Positions 23,633 through 31,346 of a stretch of 35,325 nucleotides of DNA are shown here, piece by piece. The stretch spans positions 1 to 35,325 of the forward strand of contig NZ_MXAN01000023.1 in NCBI RefSeq assembly GCF_002027545.1, given 5' to 3'. The stretch is from Moraxella lacunata (GTDB lineage: Bacteria; Pseudomonadota; Gammaproteobacteria; Pseudomonadales; Moraxellaceae). The notes below the pieces were generated by a model. That model had not been told where the DNA came from and did no database searches. It saw only the letters and a list, made by a program, of their open reading frames with translations. The translations under genes were made by a program, and so were the position numbers. The stretch's first letter is position 1, and every line of letters starts with the position of its first letter.

Positions 23633-25504
23633 ATGTCTCTACTTCAAATCAGCGAACCCAACCAATCCGCCAAACCCCACCAGCACCGCTACGCCTTAGG
23701 CATAGACTTGGGGACGACTCATTCGCTTGTGGGTGTGGTACGCTCAGGACGGGCGGACGTGTTGCCCTTTGGCGATAGCCCCCTATTGCCGAGTGTGGTA
23801 TATTATGGCGACAAGGCAGACACCCCCATTGTCGGCAAGCACGCCTTGACTTACAACGACCCCAAAAATACCATTATCTCCGCCAAACGCTTTATGGGGC
23901 GGTCTTTGGCAGACATTAAATTTAGCCACCCTTATGAATTGGTTGGGGGCGACAACGCCATGCCAGCGTTCGTTACCGCACAAGGTGACAAATCGCCCGT
24001 TGAAACGTCCGCCCATATCCTAGCCAAGCTCTACAACCACGCCAAGGCAAGCCTACCGCCTGATAGCATACAAGGGGCGGTGATTACCGTGCCTGCCTAT
24101 TTTGACGAAGCCCAACGCCAAGCCACCAAAGACGCAGGGGCAAGCATCGGGCTTAACGTATTACGCCTATTAAATGAGCCGACCGCCGCCGCCATTGCCT
24201 ATGGGCTTGACAAATCCGCCAAGACAGGCACTTATCTGATTTACGACCTAGGCGGGGGGACGTTTGATGTGTCGGTGTTGTCCCTAAAAGACGGGGTGTT
24301 TGAAGTCTTAGCCACGGGCGGAAATTCGGCTTTGGGCGGAGATGACATTGACCGTTTGATTGCCAATTTCTTTATCAAATCGGCAGGACATGACCCCAAA
24401 AACGTGGACAACGCCCAAAAAAGCACCCTTGCCAACCTTGCCAAAAGCTACAAGCAAAAACTCTCCGAGCGTCAAGCGGTGTCGGTAGACGTTGAGATTG
24501 ACGGTGTGCCATTTAGCACGCTACTAAACCGAGACACGCTCGCCCAAATCTGTGAGCCTGTGATTCGTAGAACTTTGCAACTATGCGAACAAGTGCTAAC
24601 TGATGCACGCCTTGACAAAACCGCCATTGATGAAGTGGTGCTGGTCGGCGGCTCTACTCGTATGCCAATTGTGCAAAATGCGGTACAGGCGTTTTTTGAT
24701 AAAAAACCCTTATGCTCTATCAATCCTGACGAAGTCGTGGCACTTGGGGCGACACGGCTTGCTCATCAGCTCATCAACAAACAAGACGATAACCTACTCC
24801 TACTGGACGTAACGCCCCTATCGCTTGGGCTTGAAACCATGGGCGGACTGACCGAAGTTATCATTCCACGCAACACCCCCATTCCTGTGGCACGCAGACA
24901 GACCTTTACCACGCACACGGACGCTCAGACGGGTATGGTAATTCATGTGGTGCAAGGCGAGCGTGAGACCGTGGCGGATTGTCGCACTTTGGCGAATTTT
25001 ACGCTAACAGGCATTCCACCCATGAAAGCAGGGCTTGCCCGTGTGGAAGTTACCTTTGCCATTGACGCTAACGGACAGCTGACCGTATCGGCAATGGAGA
25101 CGACCACCAAAGTCGCCAGTAAAATTGATGTCGTGCCAAGCTATGGGCTGACCGAAGAGCAACAAGAAGAACTTTTAAAAGCAGGTTTCATCCACGCCAA
25201 AGCTGACAAAGAAAAGCGTATGCTCATCGAGACCAAAGTAGAAGCCGAGCGTGAGATTTTGGCATTGCAATCGGCATTGGCAGAATTTGGCGACTTACTT
25301 GATGACAACGACAAAGCCAAATTAAGCGAAAAAATAACCGCCGTCAAATCCGCCATTGACACCGCCCAAACTGCCGATGATAAGACAATGCTGAATAAGG
25401 CGGTGAGCGAATTAAAACCTTTGTCGGATAATTTTGCGTCCGTCATCATGAACCAAAATGTCAAACAGGCATTGGCAGGGACAAAGGCAAGCGATTGGAA
25501 ATGA
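23633..25504 (+). CDS. hscA: Hsp70-type chaperone HscA
   Basis: HscA is the Hsp70 that, with HscB, binds the LPPVK motif of IscU and promotes cluster transfer. The 623-residue protein shows the Hsp70 ATPase blocks LGIDLGTTHSLVGVV, DLGGGTFDVSVL, AYFDEAQRQATKDAG and VGGSTRMPIVQ. The substrate domain starts LLLDVTPLSLGLETMGGLTE, as in HscA. The HscA size is standard and distinct from DnaK (lacks the EEVD-like tail). ATG 23633 has no strong ribosome site. It has its own 267-base leader gap and so may carry its own promoter. fdx follows after 127 bases. Confidence 0.96.
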   Translation: MSLLQISEPNQSAKPHQHRYALGIDLGTTHSLVGVVRSGRADVLPFGDSPLLPSVVYYGDKADTPIVGKHALTYNDPKNTIISAKRFMGRSLADIKFSHPYELVGGDNAMPAFVTAQGDKSPVETSAHILAKLYNHAKASLPPDSIQGAVITVPAYFDEAQRQATKDAGASIGLNVLRLLNEPTAAAIAYGLDKSAKTGTYLIYDLGGGTFDVSVLSLKDGVFEVLATGGNSALGGDDIDRLIANFFIKSAGHDPKNVDNAQKSTLANLAKSYKQKLSERQAVSVDVEIDGVPFSTLLNRDTLAQICEPVIRRTLQLCEQVLTDARLDKTAIDEVVLVGGSTRMPIVQNAVQAFFDKKPLCSINPDEVVALGATRLAHQLINKQDDNLLLLDVTPLSLGLETMGGLTEVIIPRNTPIPVARRQTFTTHTDAQTGMVIHVVQGERETVADCRTLANFTLTGIPPMKAGLARVEVTFAIDANGQLTVSAMETTTKVASKIDVVPSYGLTEEQQEELLKAGFIHAKADKEKRMLIETKVEAEREILALQSALAEFGDLLDDNDKAKLSEKITAVKSAIDTAQTADDKTMLNKAVSELKPLSDNFASVIMNQNVKQALAGTKASDWK

Positions 25505-25523
25505 TTGCATTTCTATCAAGCAG

Positions 25524-25541
25524 GGGCAATTGCAATTGCTC
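25524..25541. repeat. Palindrome just after hscA
   Basis: The core GCAATTGCAATTGC (25526-25539) is a perfect 14-base palindrome. It lies 20 bases past the hscA stop and resembles the palindrome at 23418-23437, so the two flank hscA. Confidence 0.55.
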
Positions 25542-25588
25542 AACCCAGTCCCTAATTGTTAAAAAATCAACCCTTAAAAATCCGTAGG

Positions 25589-25604
25589 TTGGACAGTTGT
25601 CCAA
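25589..25604. promoter_or_regulatory. Palindrome upstream of fdx
   Basis: TTGGACA (25589-25595) and TGTCCAA (25598-25604) are perfect arms around a 2-base centre, 27 bases before ATG of fdx. It is either an operator-like site or a short RNA fold; nothing here decides. Confidence 0.45.
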
Positions 25605-25631
25605 AACCCATTAAAAATAAAAGTGAGTATC

Positions 25632-25973
25632 ATGGTAACAATCACCGTACTTCCCCACCACGAAATCTGCCCAGACGGGGCGACTGTTGAGCTAAACTCA
25701 GGCGAAAACCTGCTTGAAGGCTTGCATGAACACGGCATTAACATTGAACACGCTTGCGACTGCTCCAAGGCGTGTACCACTTGCCATGTGGTTGTCCGTG
25801 AAGGTTTTGACAGCCTAGAAGAAATGGACGACATAGAAGCTGACCTGCTTGACCGTGCGTGGGGCTTAGAGCCAAACTCTCGCCTATCGTGCCAATGCGT
25901 GGTTGCTGACGAAAACTTAACTGTCTATATCCCCAAACACACGCTAAACCACGCCAAAGAAGGTCATCATTGA
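25632..25973 (+). CDS. fdx: 2Fe-2S ferredoxin of the isc system
   Basis: Fdx passes electrons for reductive assembly of clusters on IscU. The 113-residue protein aligns well with E. coli Fdx: LPHHEICPDGATVELNSGE, then the cluster block HACDCSKACTTCHVVVREGF. Ligands are C42, C48, C51 and C87, with extra C44 and C89 beside them. AWGLEPNSRLSCQC and the C-terminus IPKHTLNHAKE are typical of the ISC class. ATG 25632 is preferred over GTG 25623 because family members start M-x-x-I. iscX, which often follows, is absent; a terminator comes next. It is the last gene of the locus. Confidence 0.96.
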   Translation: MVTITVLPHHEICPDGATVELNSGENLLEGLHEHGINIEHACDCSKACTTCHVVVREGFDSLEEMDDIEADLLDRAWGLEPNSRLSCQCVVADENLTVYIPKHTLNHAKEGHH

Positions 25974-25990
25974 TTAAATTTACAAATAAC

Positions 25991-26023
25991 AACCGCTTTT
26001 ATACAGATAAAGGCGGTTTTTTT
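25991..26023 (+). terminator. Terminator after fdx
   Basis: AACCGC (25991-25996) pairs with GCGGTT (26013-26018) and TTTAT (25998-26002) with ATAAA (26007-26011). A run of seven T (26017-26023) follows. This closes the isc transcript. Confidence 0.85.
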
Positions 26024-26117
26024 ATGTGCTTTTATGTATAATTCCAAACATAATTTACTTATCCATATCTATCATTTTGACATATCCCACCAAAAATCAC
26101 GCATTTATCATAAAAAA

Positions 26118-26146
26118 TTTCCAAAAAATCCAAGAGTTGGTATAAT
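26118..26146 (+). promoter_or_regulatory. Possible promoter of the propeller-like gene
   Basis: TATAAT at 26141-26146 lies 17 bases after TTTCCA (26118-26123). Together with AGTAGG before ATG 26174 it would serve the intact gene. Confidence 0.45.
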
Positions 26147-26173
26147 AAACCTTTTTATGCAGTAGGCATTATT

Positions 26174-27434
26174 ATGGCGACTTTATATTAAATCTCTTTC
26201 CAAACTAAAAATAAACCCTTGTAAGTATTAGGGTTGAAGTTTTTAAAAATCTACAAAAATCAGGGTTTGGAAAGAAGTCTATTATATCAGCACCAAAAAT
26301 CTACTCAAACTTGACAACGGCAAAGAGTCCACCATTTCTTGCCAAGCCATCAATCAATACACCAAAAATATCAAACAAATCAAAGACAGAAGAGCATGGA
26401 AAACCGAAGGTGCTGGGGCAATGTTTATGGGTACAGCACAAGCAGAACAGGATGATTTTGACGCAATTTACCCCACCGCCATTGCTTTTATGGACGACAA
26501 CACCTATGTCTATAGTGCCAGATTGCAAGAAGGTACAGCGATTCAGTCCAAACCAATCGGTAGCGACACGGCAAGCGAGGGGCTGATTTTACGCAAGAGC
26601 GATTTTCAGGTATTTGATTTGTGCTATGATTCAACAAATAAGCGAATTATCGCCTCGGCAAGCGACACCTCTTACGCCAGTCCTTATGGTGAGCGACATT
26701 TGTGCGTATTATCGCTTGACAGTGCTCGCACGCAGTTTGTTACCGAAGGCGAATGCCAAGACAAAAACCCAAGCGTAGACCCCAATAACAGCACTGTGAT
26801 TTATTATGATTCTTGTGGACTTGCGTACACCCAAGATAACGTTGTGTTTAGTCCCCGTCAAGTCAATCGCTTAGACCTCGCCACGGGTGAACTTGAGACG
26901 GTACTGGCAGACGATAAATTTGACTATTTTGCACCCATTATGGACACCCAAGGCAACCTTTATGCCATCAGACGACCCTACCGTGAGCATGATAGCACCG
27001 ACCCTGTGGGTACTGCCAAAGACCTGCTCACAGCACCTTTTAAAATCCTAAAAGCCATCGTGGGCTGGCTGGACTTTTTTACCAAACGCTATTCAGGCGA
27101 ATCTTTAAAAACGTCAGGTGCTAACCCCGCTCGCACCAAACCCAAGAGCGAAGAAGAGCTGTTTATTGAGGGAAATCTTGTCAAAGCGGATAAAAATTTG
27201 CTAAAAAATCAAGCGGACGGCGAGAAGTTTGCAGGCTTTATTCCCAAAAGTTGGGAGCTGATAAAATGCCTGCCCACAGGTGAGATACAAATCATCAAAA
27301 AAGGCGTTATGGCGTATTGTCTTGCAGATGATGATGTTGTCATCTCCAACGGCAAATCAATCGTCAAAATCACTAACGGTCAAGAAGAGCTGATTGCTCA
27401 TGCTCCCAAAGTTGCCAAACTGATGTGGGTGTAA
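26174..27434 (+). pseudogene. Beta-propeller-like unknown protein disrupted by a 91-bp element
   Basis: The body (26421-27434 from its first ATG) reads as strand-rich repeats such as NKRIIASASDTSYAS, NSTVIYYDSCG and MDTQGNLYAIRRP, suggesting a beta-propeller fold; no family is certain. The frame stays open back to 26247 (RRAWKTEGAGAMFMG and before it KLDNGKESTISCQAINQYTK), so coding extends upstream of ATG 26421. Just before lies a family B element. At 26174 an ATG begins MATLY and then stops in the element. Removing the 91-base element plus 3 bases of duplicated ATT joins MATLY to YISTKNLLKLDNGKEST in one frame. I infer a gene once starting at 26174 and now broken; a shorter product from 26421 is conceivable. 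A membrane gene follows after 23 bases. Confidence 0.75.
26190..26280. mobile_element. 91-bp transposase-less element, family B, copy 1
   Basis: The ends AAATCTCTTTCCAAAC (26190-26205) and GTTTGGAAAGAAGTCT (26265-26280) are inverted repeats matching at 13 of 16 positions. ATT flanks both sides, a likely 3-base target duplication. An inner pair AACCCT and AGGGTT makes a further hairpin. A second copy of identical length lies at 28682-28772 in the same direction. The outermost bases (TAGACTTCTT) resemble family C and ends of IS5-like elements. It interrupts the gene at 26174-27434. Confidence 0.85.
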
Positions 27435-27457
27435 ATTTGCAAAACAAAGGAAAACTT

Positions 27458-27649
27458 ATGGCGATTCAATCCCCTAATTTTAAAGACAAACCCCTAACTT
27501 TCATCTTTACAAATTTCCAATGGCTTTTGACGTTGGTTATCCTATCGGGCGTGTTTGGCTCGGTGGTGGGTGTTGGGGCGTGGGTTGGGGTTTGGGCGGT
27601 GGTTTTATTAACTCCCATCCTTTTGCTTTTTTACAAACCTTATCAATGA
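27458..27649 (+). CDS. Small membrane protein of unknown function
   Basis: The 63-residue protein begins MAIQSPNFKDKPLTFIFTNF and is then strongly hydrophobic: one or two membrane helices at about residues 22-58 (LLTLVILSGVFGSVVGVGAW and then VWAVVLLTPILLLF), with the short C-tail YKPYQ. AAAGG lies 8 bases before ATG 27458. Its gene follows the propeller-like gene by 23 bases and may belong with it. No family is recognised. Hydrophobic small proteins of this kind are often partners or anchors; that is only a possibility. Confidence 0.65.
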   Translation: MAIQSPNFKDKPLTFIFTNFQWLLTLVILSGVFGSVVGVGAWVGVWAVVLLTPILLLFYKPYQ

Positions 27650-27678
27650 AAAAAGACTTGGAAATACCAAGTCTTTTT
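27649..27678. terminator. Bidirectional terminator
   Basis: AAAAGACTTGG (27651-27661) pairs with CCAAGTCTTTT (27668-27678) over 6 bases, with A and T runs on both sides. It serves the small membrane gene and the convergent solute-binding gene. Confidence 0.9.
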
Positions 27679-27690
27679 AAGCAATTTAAC

Positions 27691-28577
27691 CTATTTTGTG
27701 GCAGGTAATCGCTCTGGTGCCACATCAAACCATTTTTCATGAATTTTGGCATAAGTGCCATCGGCGACAATGTTGGCAAGTCCTGCATTGATTTTTTCCA
27801 TCAACTCGTTTTCAGACTTTGGTGTGATGATAACCATGTCGTAATGCTCAAAAGCCTCACCCTCACCGACGATTTTAAAGTCAACCTCAGGGAACTGCTT
27901 GGCATAGTAACGTAGCACACCTTCATCTGCCAATACCGCCTCAGCATTGCCTGTCGCCAATTCTTTAAAAGCTAAGAATGCGGATGGCTTTCCAATAATA
28001 CTAGGATTACCTTGACCAATCTCTTCTTCCAATTGCGGAATGTAGGGGCTATCAGCCAATGTTGCAACTTTCTTGCCATTTAAATCTTTTAAGTTTTTGA
28101 TACTGTTGTTTTCTGCGGAAACAGCAAGTGCATCTCGTCCCCATGCGTAGGTATTAGAAAGTAAGTATTTTGCTTCTCGCTCATCGTTTCTTGAAAAACC
28201 TGACATGACAATATGGCTTTGGGCATTATCCAAGCCTTTGACAAGCACTTCCCAATCCTGAGGAATGACATCCACGCCAAAGCCTTGATTTTCAGCGATG
28301 GCTTTGATGATGTCCACGTCAAAACCTTGGGCGTTACCATTTTCATCCTTAAAATCATAAGGAGGATAGTTAGCATCGATACCGACCACATAAATTTGAG
28401 CGTTGGGTGCAGTGGCACTCGCACTGGCTTGCTCACCCGTGGTCGGGGCTGTGCGGTAGGTGTTGGCTCGCTCTTAGGCTCACTGGCGGTTTCGGGGGCT
28501 TTATCGCTACATGCCATTAATGCCGACAACATCAATGGTAAAATGGCATACTTTGCCTTGGTGCTAAATTTTTTCAT
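27691..28577 (-). pseudogene. Amino-acid ABC transporter solute-binding lipoprotein with frameshift
   Basis: The N-terminal part, in one frame from ATG 28577, is a lipoprotein signal (KYAILPLMLSALMAC with Cys23 as lipid site) and a Pro-rich linker (SEPKSEPTPTAQ). The other frame, from about 28445 onward, reads PTTGEQASASATAPNAQIYV and then a full family 3 solute-binding domain: VGIDANYPPYDFKDENGN, GFDVDIIKAIAE, and the end TYAKIHEKWFDVAPERLP. This family captures polar amino acids such as glutamine, arginine or cystine. The frame change falls at a run of four G (28445-28448; CCCC in the gene). One more C would make the gene continuous. No permease or ATPase genes are adjacent. AGGA lies before ATG 28577. 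Confidence 0.8.
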
Positions 28578-28948
28578 CAAGGTGTCCTATAATTAAACAA
28601 ATGAATTATCCAATCATTTATTGGGTTTTATGATAATACCATATTCACATGTTTCAAGATAGCCTTGTGGCGACTTTTATTAAATCTCTTTCCAAACTAA
28701 AAATAAACCCTTATAAGTATTGGGGTTGAAGTTTTTAAAAATCCATAAAAATCAGGGTTTGGAAAGAAGTCTATTACATTTTATTACAAATAATTTGTTT
28801 TAAAAATAATGATTATTGATAAATTTTTATTTGATTTGTTTTTGGTATCCAGAAAATTAACAATAACTGCGTGATTTGATACAAAATACCATGATTTTCA
28901 CGTTTTTTTTTGATATAATTTGACAAATTTAATCATTTTGGAGCTATC
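28578..28948. other. Gene-free region before fba
   Basis: These 371 bases hold the second family B element (28682-28772) and AT-rich DNA. TATAAT at 28914-28919 is the likely -10 of fba, 29 bases before its start; no clear -35 is seen. GGAG at 28939-28942 is the fba ribosome site. Confidence 0.6.
28682..28772. mobile_element. 91-bp transposase-less element, family B, copy 2
   Basis: The ends AAATCTCTTTCCAAAC (28682-28697) and GTTTGGAAAGAAGTCT (28757-28772) are identical to those of copy 1. Only a few interior bases differ. ATT again flanks both sides. The left flank TGGCGACTTTTATT also resembles that of copy 1 (TGGCGACTTTATATT). It lies upstream of fba, in the same direction as copy 1. Confidence 0.85.
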
Positions 28949-29986
28949 ATGGCACTTGTATCCTTACGCCAACTTCTTGACCATGCAGGCGAACACGCTT
29001 ACGGTTTGCCCGCCTTTAACGTAAACAACCTAGAACAAATGCGTGCCATTATGATGGCAGCAGACGAGACCGACTCGCCTGTCATCGTACAAGCATCGGC
29101 AGGAGCCAGAAAATACGCAGGAGCTCCCTTTTTACGTCATTTGATTTTGTCCGCCATTGAAGAGTGGCCACACATTCCTGTCGTCATGCACCAAGATCAT
29201 GGCACAAGCCCTGCTGTCTGCCAACGCTCCATTCAGCTTGGATTTAGCTCTGTCATGATGGACGGCTCATTGAAAGAAGACGGCAAAACTCCTGCCGATT
29301 ATGATTATAACGTGGGCGTAACCCGTGAAGTCGTCAAAATGGCTCATGCGTGTGGCGTGTCAGTCGAAGGCGAAATCGGCTGTTTGGGTAGCTTAGAGAC
29401 TGGTATGGCAGGCGAAGAAGACGGCGTGGGTGCAGAAGGCGTGCTTGACCATAGCCAACTTTTGACATCAGTTGAAGAAGCTCGTCAATTTGTCGCCGAT
29501 ACCAACGTGGACGCTCTTGCCATTGCGGTGGGGACTTCACACGGTGCGTACAAATTCACCCGTCCGCCTACTGGCGATATTTTGGCGATTGACCGCATCA
29601 AAGAGATTCACGAAGCCCTGCCAAACACTCACCTTGTCATGCACGGCTCATCAAGCGTTCCCCAAGAGTGGCTAAAAATCATCAACGAAAATGGCGGTAA
29701 CATTGGCGAGACTTATGGTGTGCCAGTGGAGCAACTTGTCGAAGCCATTAAGCACGGTGTTCGTAAAATCAACATTGACACCGATTTGCGTTTGGCAAGC
29801 ACAGGGGCGATTCGTAAATTTATGAATGACAATCCTGCTGAATTTGACCCACGCAAATACTTACAAGCAAGCATGAATGCCATGAAAGACATCTGTGTGG
29901 CTCGCTATGAAGCCTTTGGTTCGGCAGGTCATGCCAGCAAAATTCGCCCAATCTCATTAGAGAAAATGGTGGAATATTATAAATAA
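28949..29986 (+). CDS. fba: Class II fructose-bisphosphate aldolase
   Basis: The zinc enzyme splits fructose 1,6-bisphosphate to dihydroxyacetone phosphate and glyceraldehyde 3-phosphate, or the reverse in gluconeogenesis. The 345-residue protein has [20 protein letters not shown] with metal and catalytic residues. [23 protein letters not shown] and [10 protein letters not shown] are the metal sites, and [11 protein letters not shown] binds phosphate. Size and motifs fit class IIB (about 345). GGAG stands 6 bases before ATG 28949. ruvA follows after 63 bases in the same direction. Confidence 0.97.
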   Translation: MALVSLRQLLDHAGEHAYGLPAFNVNNLEQMRAIMMAADETDSPVIVQASAGARKYAGAPFLRHLILSAIEEWPHIPVVMHQDHGTSPAVCQRSIQLGFSSVMMDGSLKEDGKTPADYDYNVGVTREVVKMAHACGVSVEGEIGCLGSLETGMAGEEDGVGAEGVLDHSQLLTSVEEARQFVADTNVDALAIAVGTSHGAYKFTRPPTGDILAIDRIKEIHEALPNTHLVMHGSSSVPQEWLKIINENGGNIGETYGVPVEQLVEAIKHGVRKINIDTDLRLASTGAIRKFMNDNPAEFDPRKYLQASMNAMKDICVARYEAFGSAGHASKIRPISLEKMVEYYK

Positions 29987-30002
29987 TCGATATAAATCGT
30001 AC

Positions 30003-30028
30003 ATAAGGACGAAGAGATTCGTCCTTAT
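30003..30028 (+). terminator. Hairpin between fba and ruvA
   Basis: ATAAGGACGAA (30003-30013) pairs perfectly with TTCGTCCTTAT (30018-30028) over the tetraloop GAGA. The following T-run is weak, so it may be a partial terminator or an mRNA-stabilising fold for fba. Confidence 0.6.
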
Positions 30029-30049
30029 TTGTATTTTAAAGGAAAAACA

Positions 30050-30676
30050 ATGATTGGTATGATTACAGGGCAAGTCGCCCATCTATCCGCCCCTGTCGCT
30101 TGTGTCATGACATCAGGCGGAATTGGCTATGAGATAGAAATGCCCATTGGTGGGTTTTGTACGCTGTCTGTCGGCATGAACGTTACGCTTTATACGCAAC
30201 TGGTCGTGCGTGAAGACGCTCATCTGCTGTTTGGTTTTACTGACAAGTCTGAGCGAGAAATTTTTAAAAAACTCATCAAAATCAATGGCGTGGGGGCAAA
30301 AATGGCACTTGCCATACTCTCAACCTTACCGCCTAGCGAACTACACCAAGCGGTAGAATATGGCGATGAACCCGCCTTAACTCGCGTGGCAGGCATTGGC
30401 AAAAAAACCGCCCAACGGCTTATCATTGAATTAAAAGGCAAATTAGACGGCACATCGGACGATTTATTTACCCCAACCACCACCCAAGATGAGCCAACAC
30501 ACACCGCCAACCCCATGCACGCCATATATGAAACCGAAAGTGCATTGGTGAGCTTAGGCTATAAAGAAAAGGAAGCCCAATCCGCCATTAAGACCGCCAA
30601 ACAGTCGCTGTCCGATGATGAGCTGACCACATCAAACCTATTAAAGGCAAGTTTAAAAATTTTGTCGGGATTTTAG
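30050..30676 (+). CDS. ruvA: Holliday junction helicase subunit RuvA
   Basis: RuvA binds four-way junctions and loads the RuvB motor for branch migration. The 208-residue protein has an OB-fold N-domain (MIGMITGQVAHLSAPVACVM), two helix-hairpin-helix motifs (KINGVGAKMALAILS and VAGIGKKTAQRLIIELKGKL) and a C-terminal three-helix domain (ALVSLGYKEKEAQSAIKTA). AAAGGA decides ATG 30050. ruvB and ruvC are not next to it; it stands behind fba and before a convergent gene. Confidence 0.97.
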   Translation: MIGMITGQVAHLSAPVACVMTSGGIGYEIEMPIGGFCTLSVGMNVTLYTQLVVREDAHLLFGFTDKSEREIFKKLIKINGVGAKMALAILSTLPPSELHQAVEYGDEPALTRVAGIGKKTAQRLIIELKGKLDGTSDDLFTPTTTQDEPTHTANPMHAIYETESALVSLGYKEKEAQSAIKTAKQSLSDDELTTSNLLKASLKILSGF

Positions 30677-30687
30677 TCGCCCACAAA

Positions 30688-30712
30688 AAACACCGTTATC
30701 ACAACGGTGTTT
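30688..30712. terminator. Terminator between ruvA and the DUF2059 gene
   Basis: AAACACCGTT (30688-30697) and AACGGTGTTT (30703-30712) pair perfectly over 5 bases. On the minus strand the stem is followed by a run of T, so it best serves the leftward gene; ruvA also ends here. Confidence 0.85.
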
Positions 30713-30717
30713 ATCAG

Positions 30718-31269
30718 TCATTCTGCAAAAATCCGCTCTATCTCTTTTTCAATATCTTGTTGCATTTTTTCATTATCGAGATTGGGGTTGTCAATCAGCA
30801 TTTGCACAACCAACTTTTGTAGCTCGTCCATGTATTCAGGTGTCATTATGTTGGTTTTTTGAACAACGCTTTTGCCAATGGGCGTGCTTAGAAATTCATT
30901 ATAAGCATCAATCTCTTCTTGGGTGTAGTATTTTTTGGCGACATCAATAAAGATTTGGTTTATTTTTTGGCGACTTTGCGGTGTTATCACTTGACCTATA
31001 ACTTGATTCACATATTTTTCAAATACCATGCCTACTTGTTTGGCTTGCTCAGGAGTTACGCCTTCCTTTTGAGCGATTTGGGCTTCAAAAAGCTGTCTCT
31101 GTGCGTTCAAACTGCCTTGCATACCAAGATCAAAGGCTTTGTCCATCTCTGATAATTGCATGAATTTTATCAACGATTCATCAGATGGCACTTGGGCGGT
31201 GGCATTCATGGTAAAGGTTAGAGATATGCCAAGTAGCATGGCGGTGAGTGATTTTTTCATGAGTTTCAT
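30718..31269 (-). CDS. Secreted DUF2059-family protein
   Basis: The 183-residue protein has a signal peptide (MKLMKKSLTAMLLGISLTFT, cleavage likely at NATA-QV). A helical domain follows with KYYTQEEIDAYNEFLSTPIG and KTNIMTPEYMDEL, the DUF2059 pattern seen in small periplasmic proteins of unknown role. The Glu/Gln-rich ending is helical. The start is unusual: a 19-base tandem duplication covers the initiation region, and the ATG at the best distance from AAGGAC (31295-31300) is at 31288, out of frame. The in-frame ATGs are at 31269 and 31260, 25 or more bases away. I keep 31269, with doubt about expression. Confidence 0.85.
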   Translation of the reverse strand: MKLMKKSLTAMLLGISLTFTMNATAQVPSDESLIKFMQLSEMDKAFDLGMQGSLNAQRQLFEAQIAQKEGVTPEQAKQVGMVFEKYVNQVIGQVITPQSRQKINQIFIDVAKKYYTQEEIDAYNEFLSTPIGKSVVQKTNIMTPEYMDELQKLVVQMLIDNPNLDNEKMQQDIEKEIERIFAE

Positions 31270-31291
31270 GGGTTTTCATGAGTTTCATGGG
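31254..31291 (-). repeat. 19-bp tandem duplication at a start codon
   Basis: The 19-mer TTTTCATGAGTTTCATGGG occurs twice in a row, at 31254-31272 and 31273-31291, with no mismatch. Each unit has two CAT (ATG on the minus strand). Nineteen is not a multiple of three, so the upper copy puts its ATGs in another frame. Confidence 0.95.
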
Positions 31292-31346
31292 ATTGTCCTT
31301 AGCTAAAAAATCTTATTTTAAATCAATCTCATTTATTTTTCAAGCC

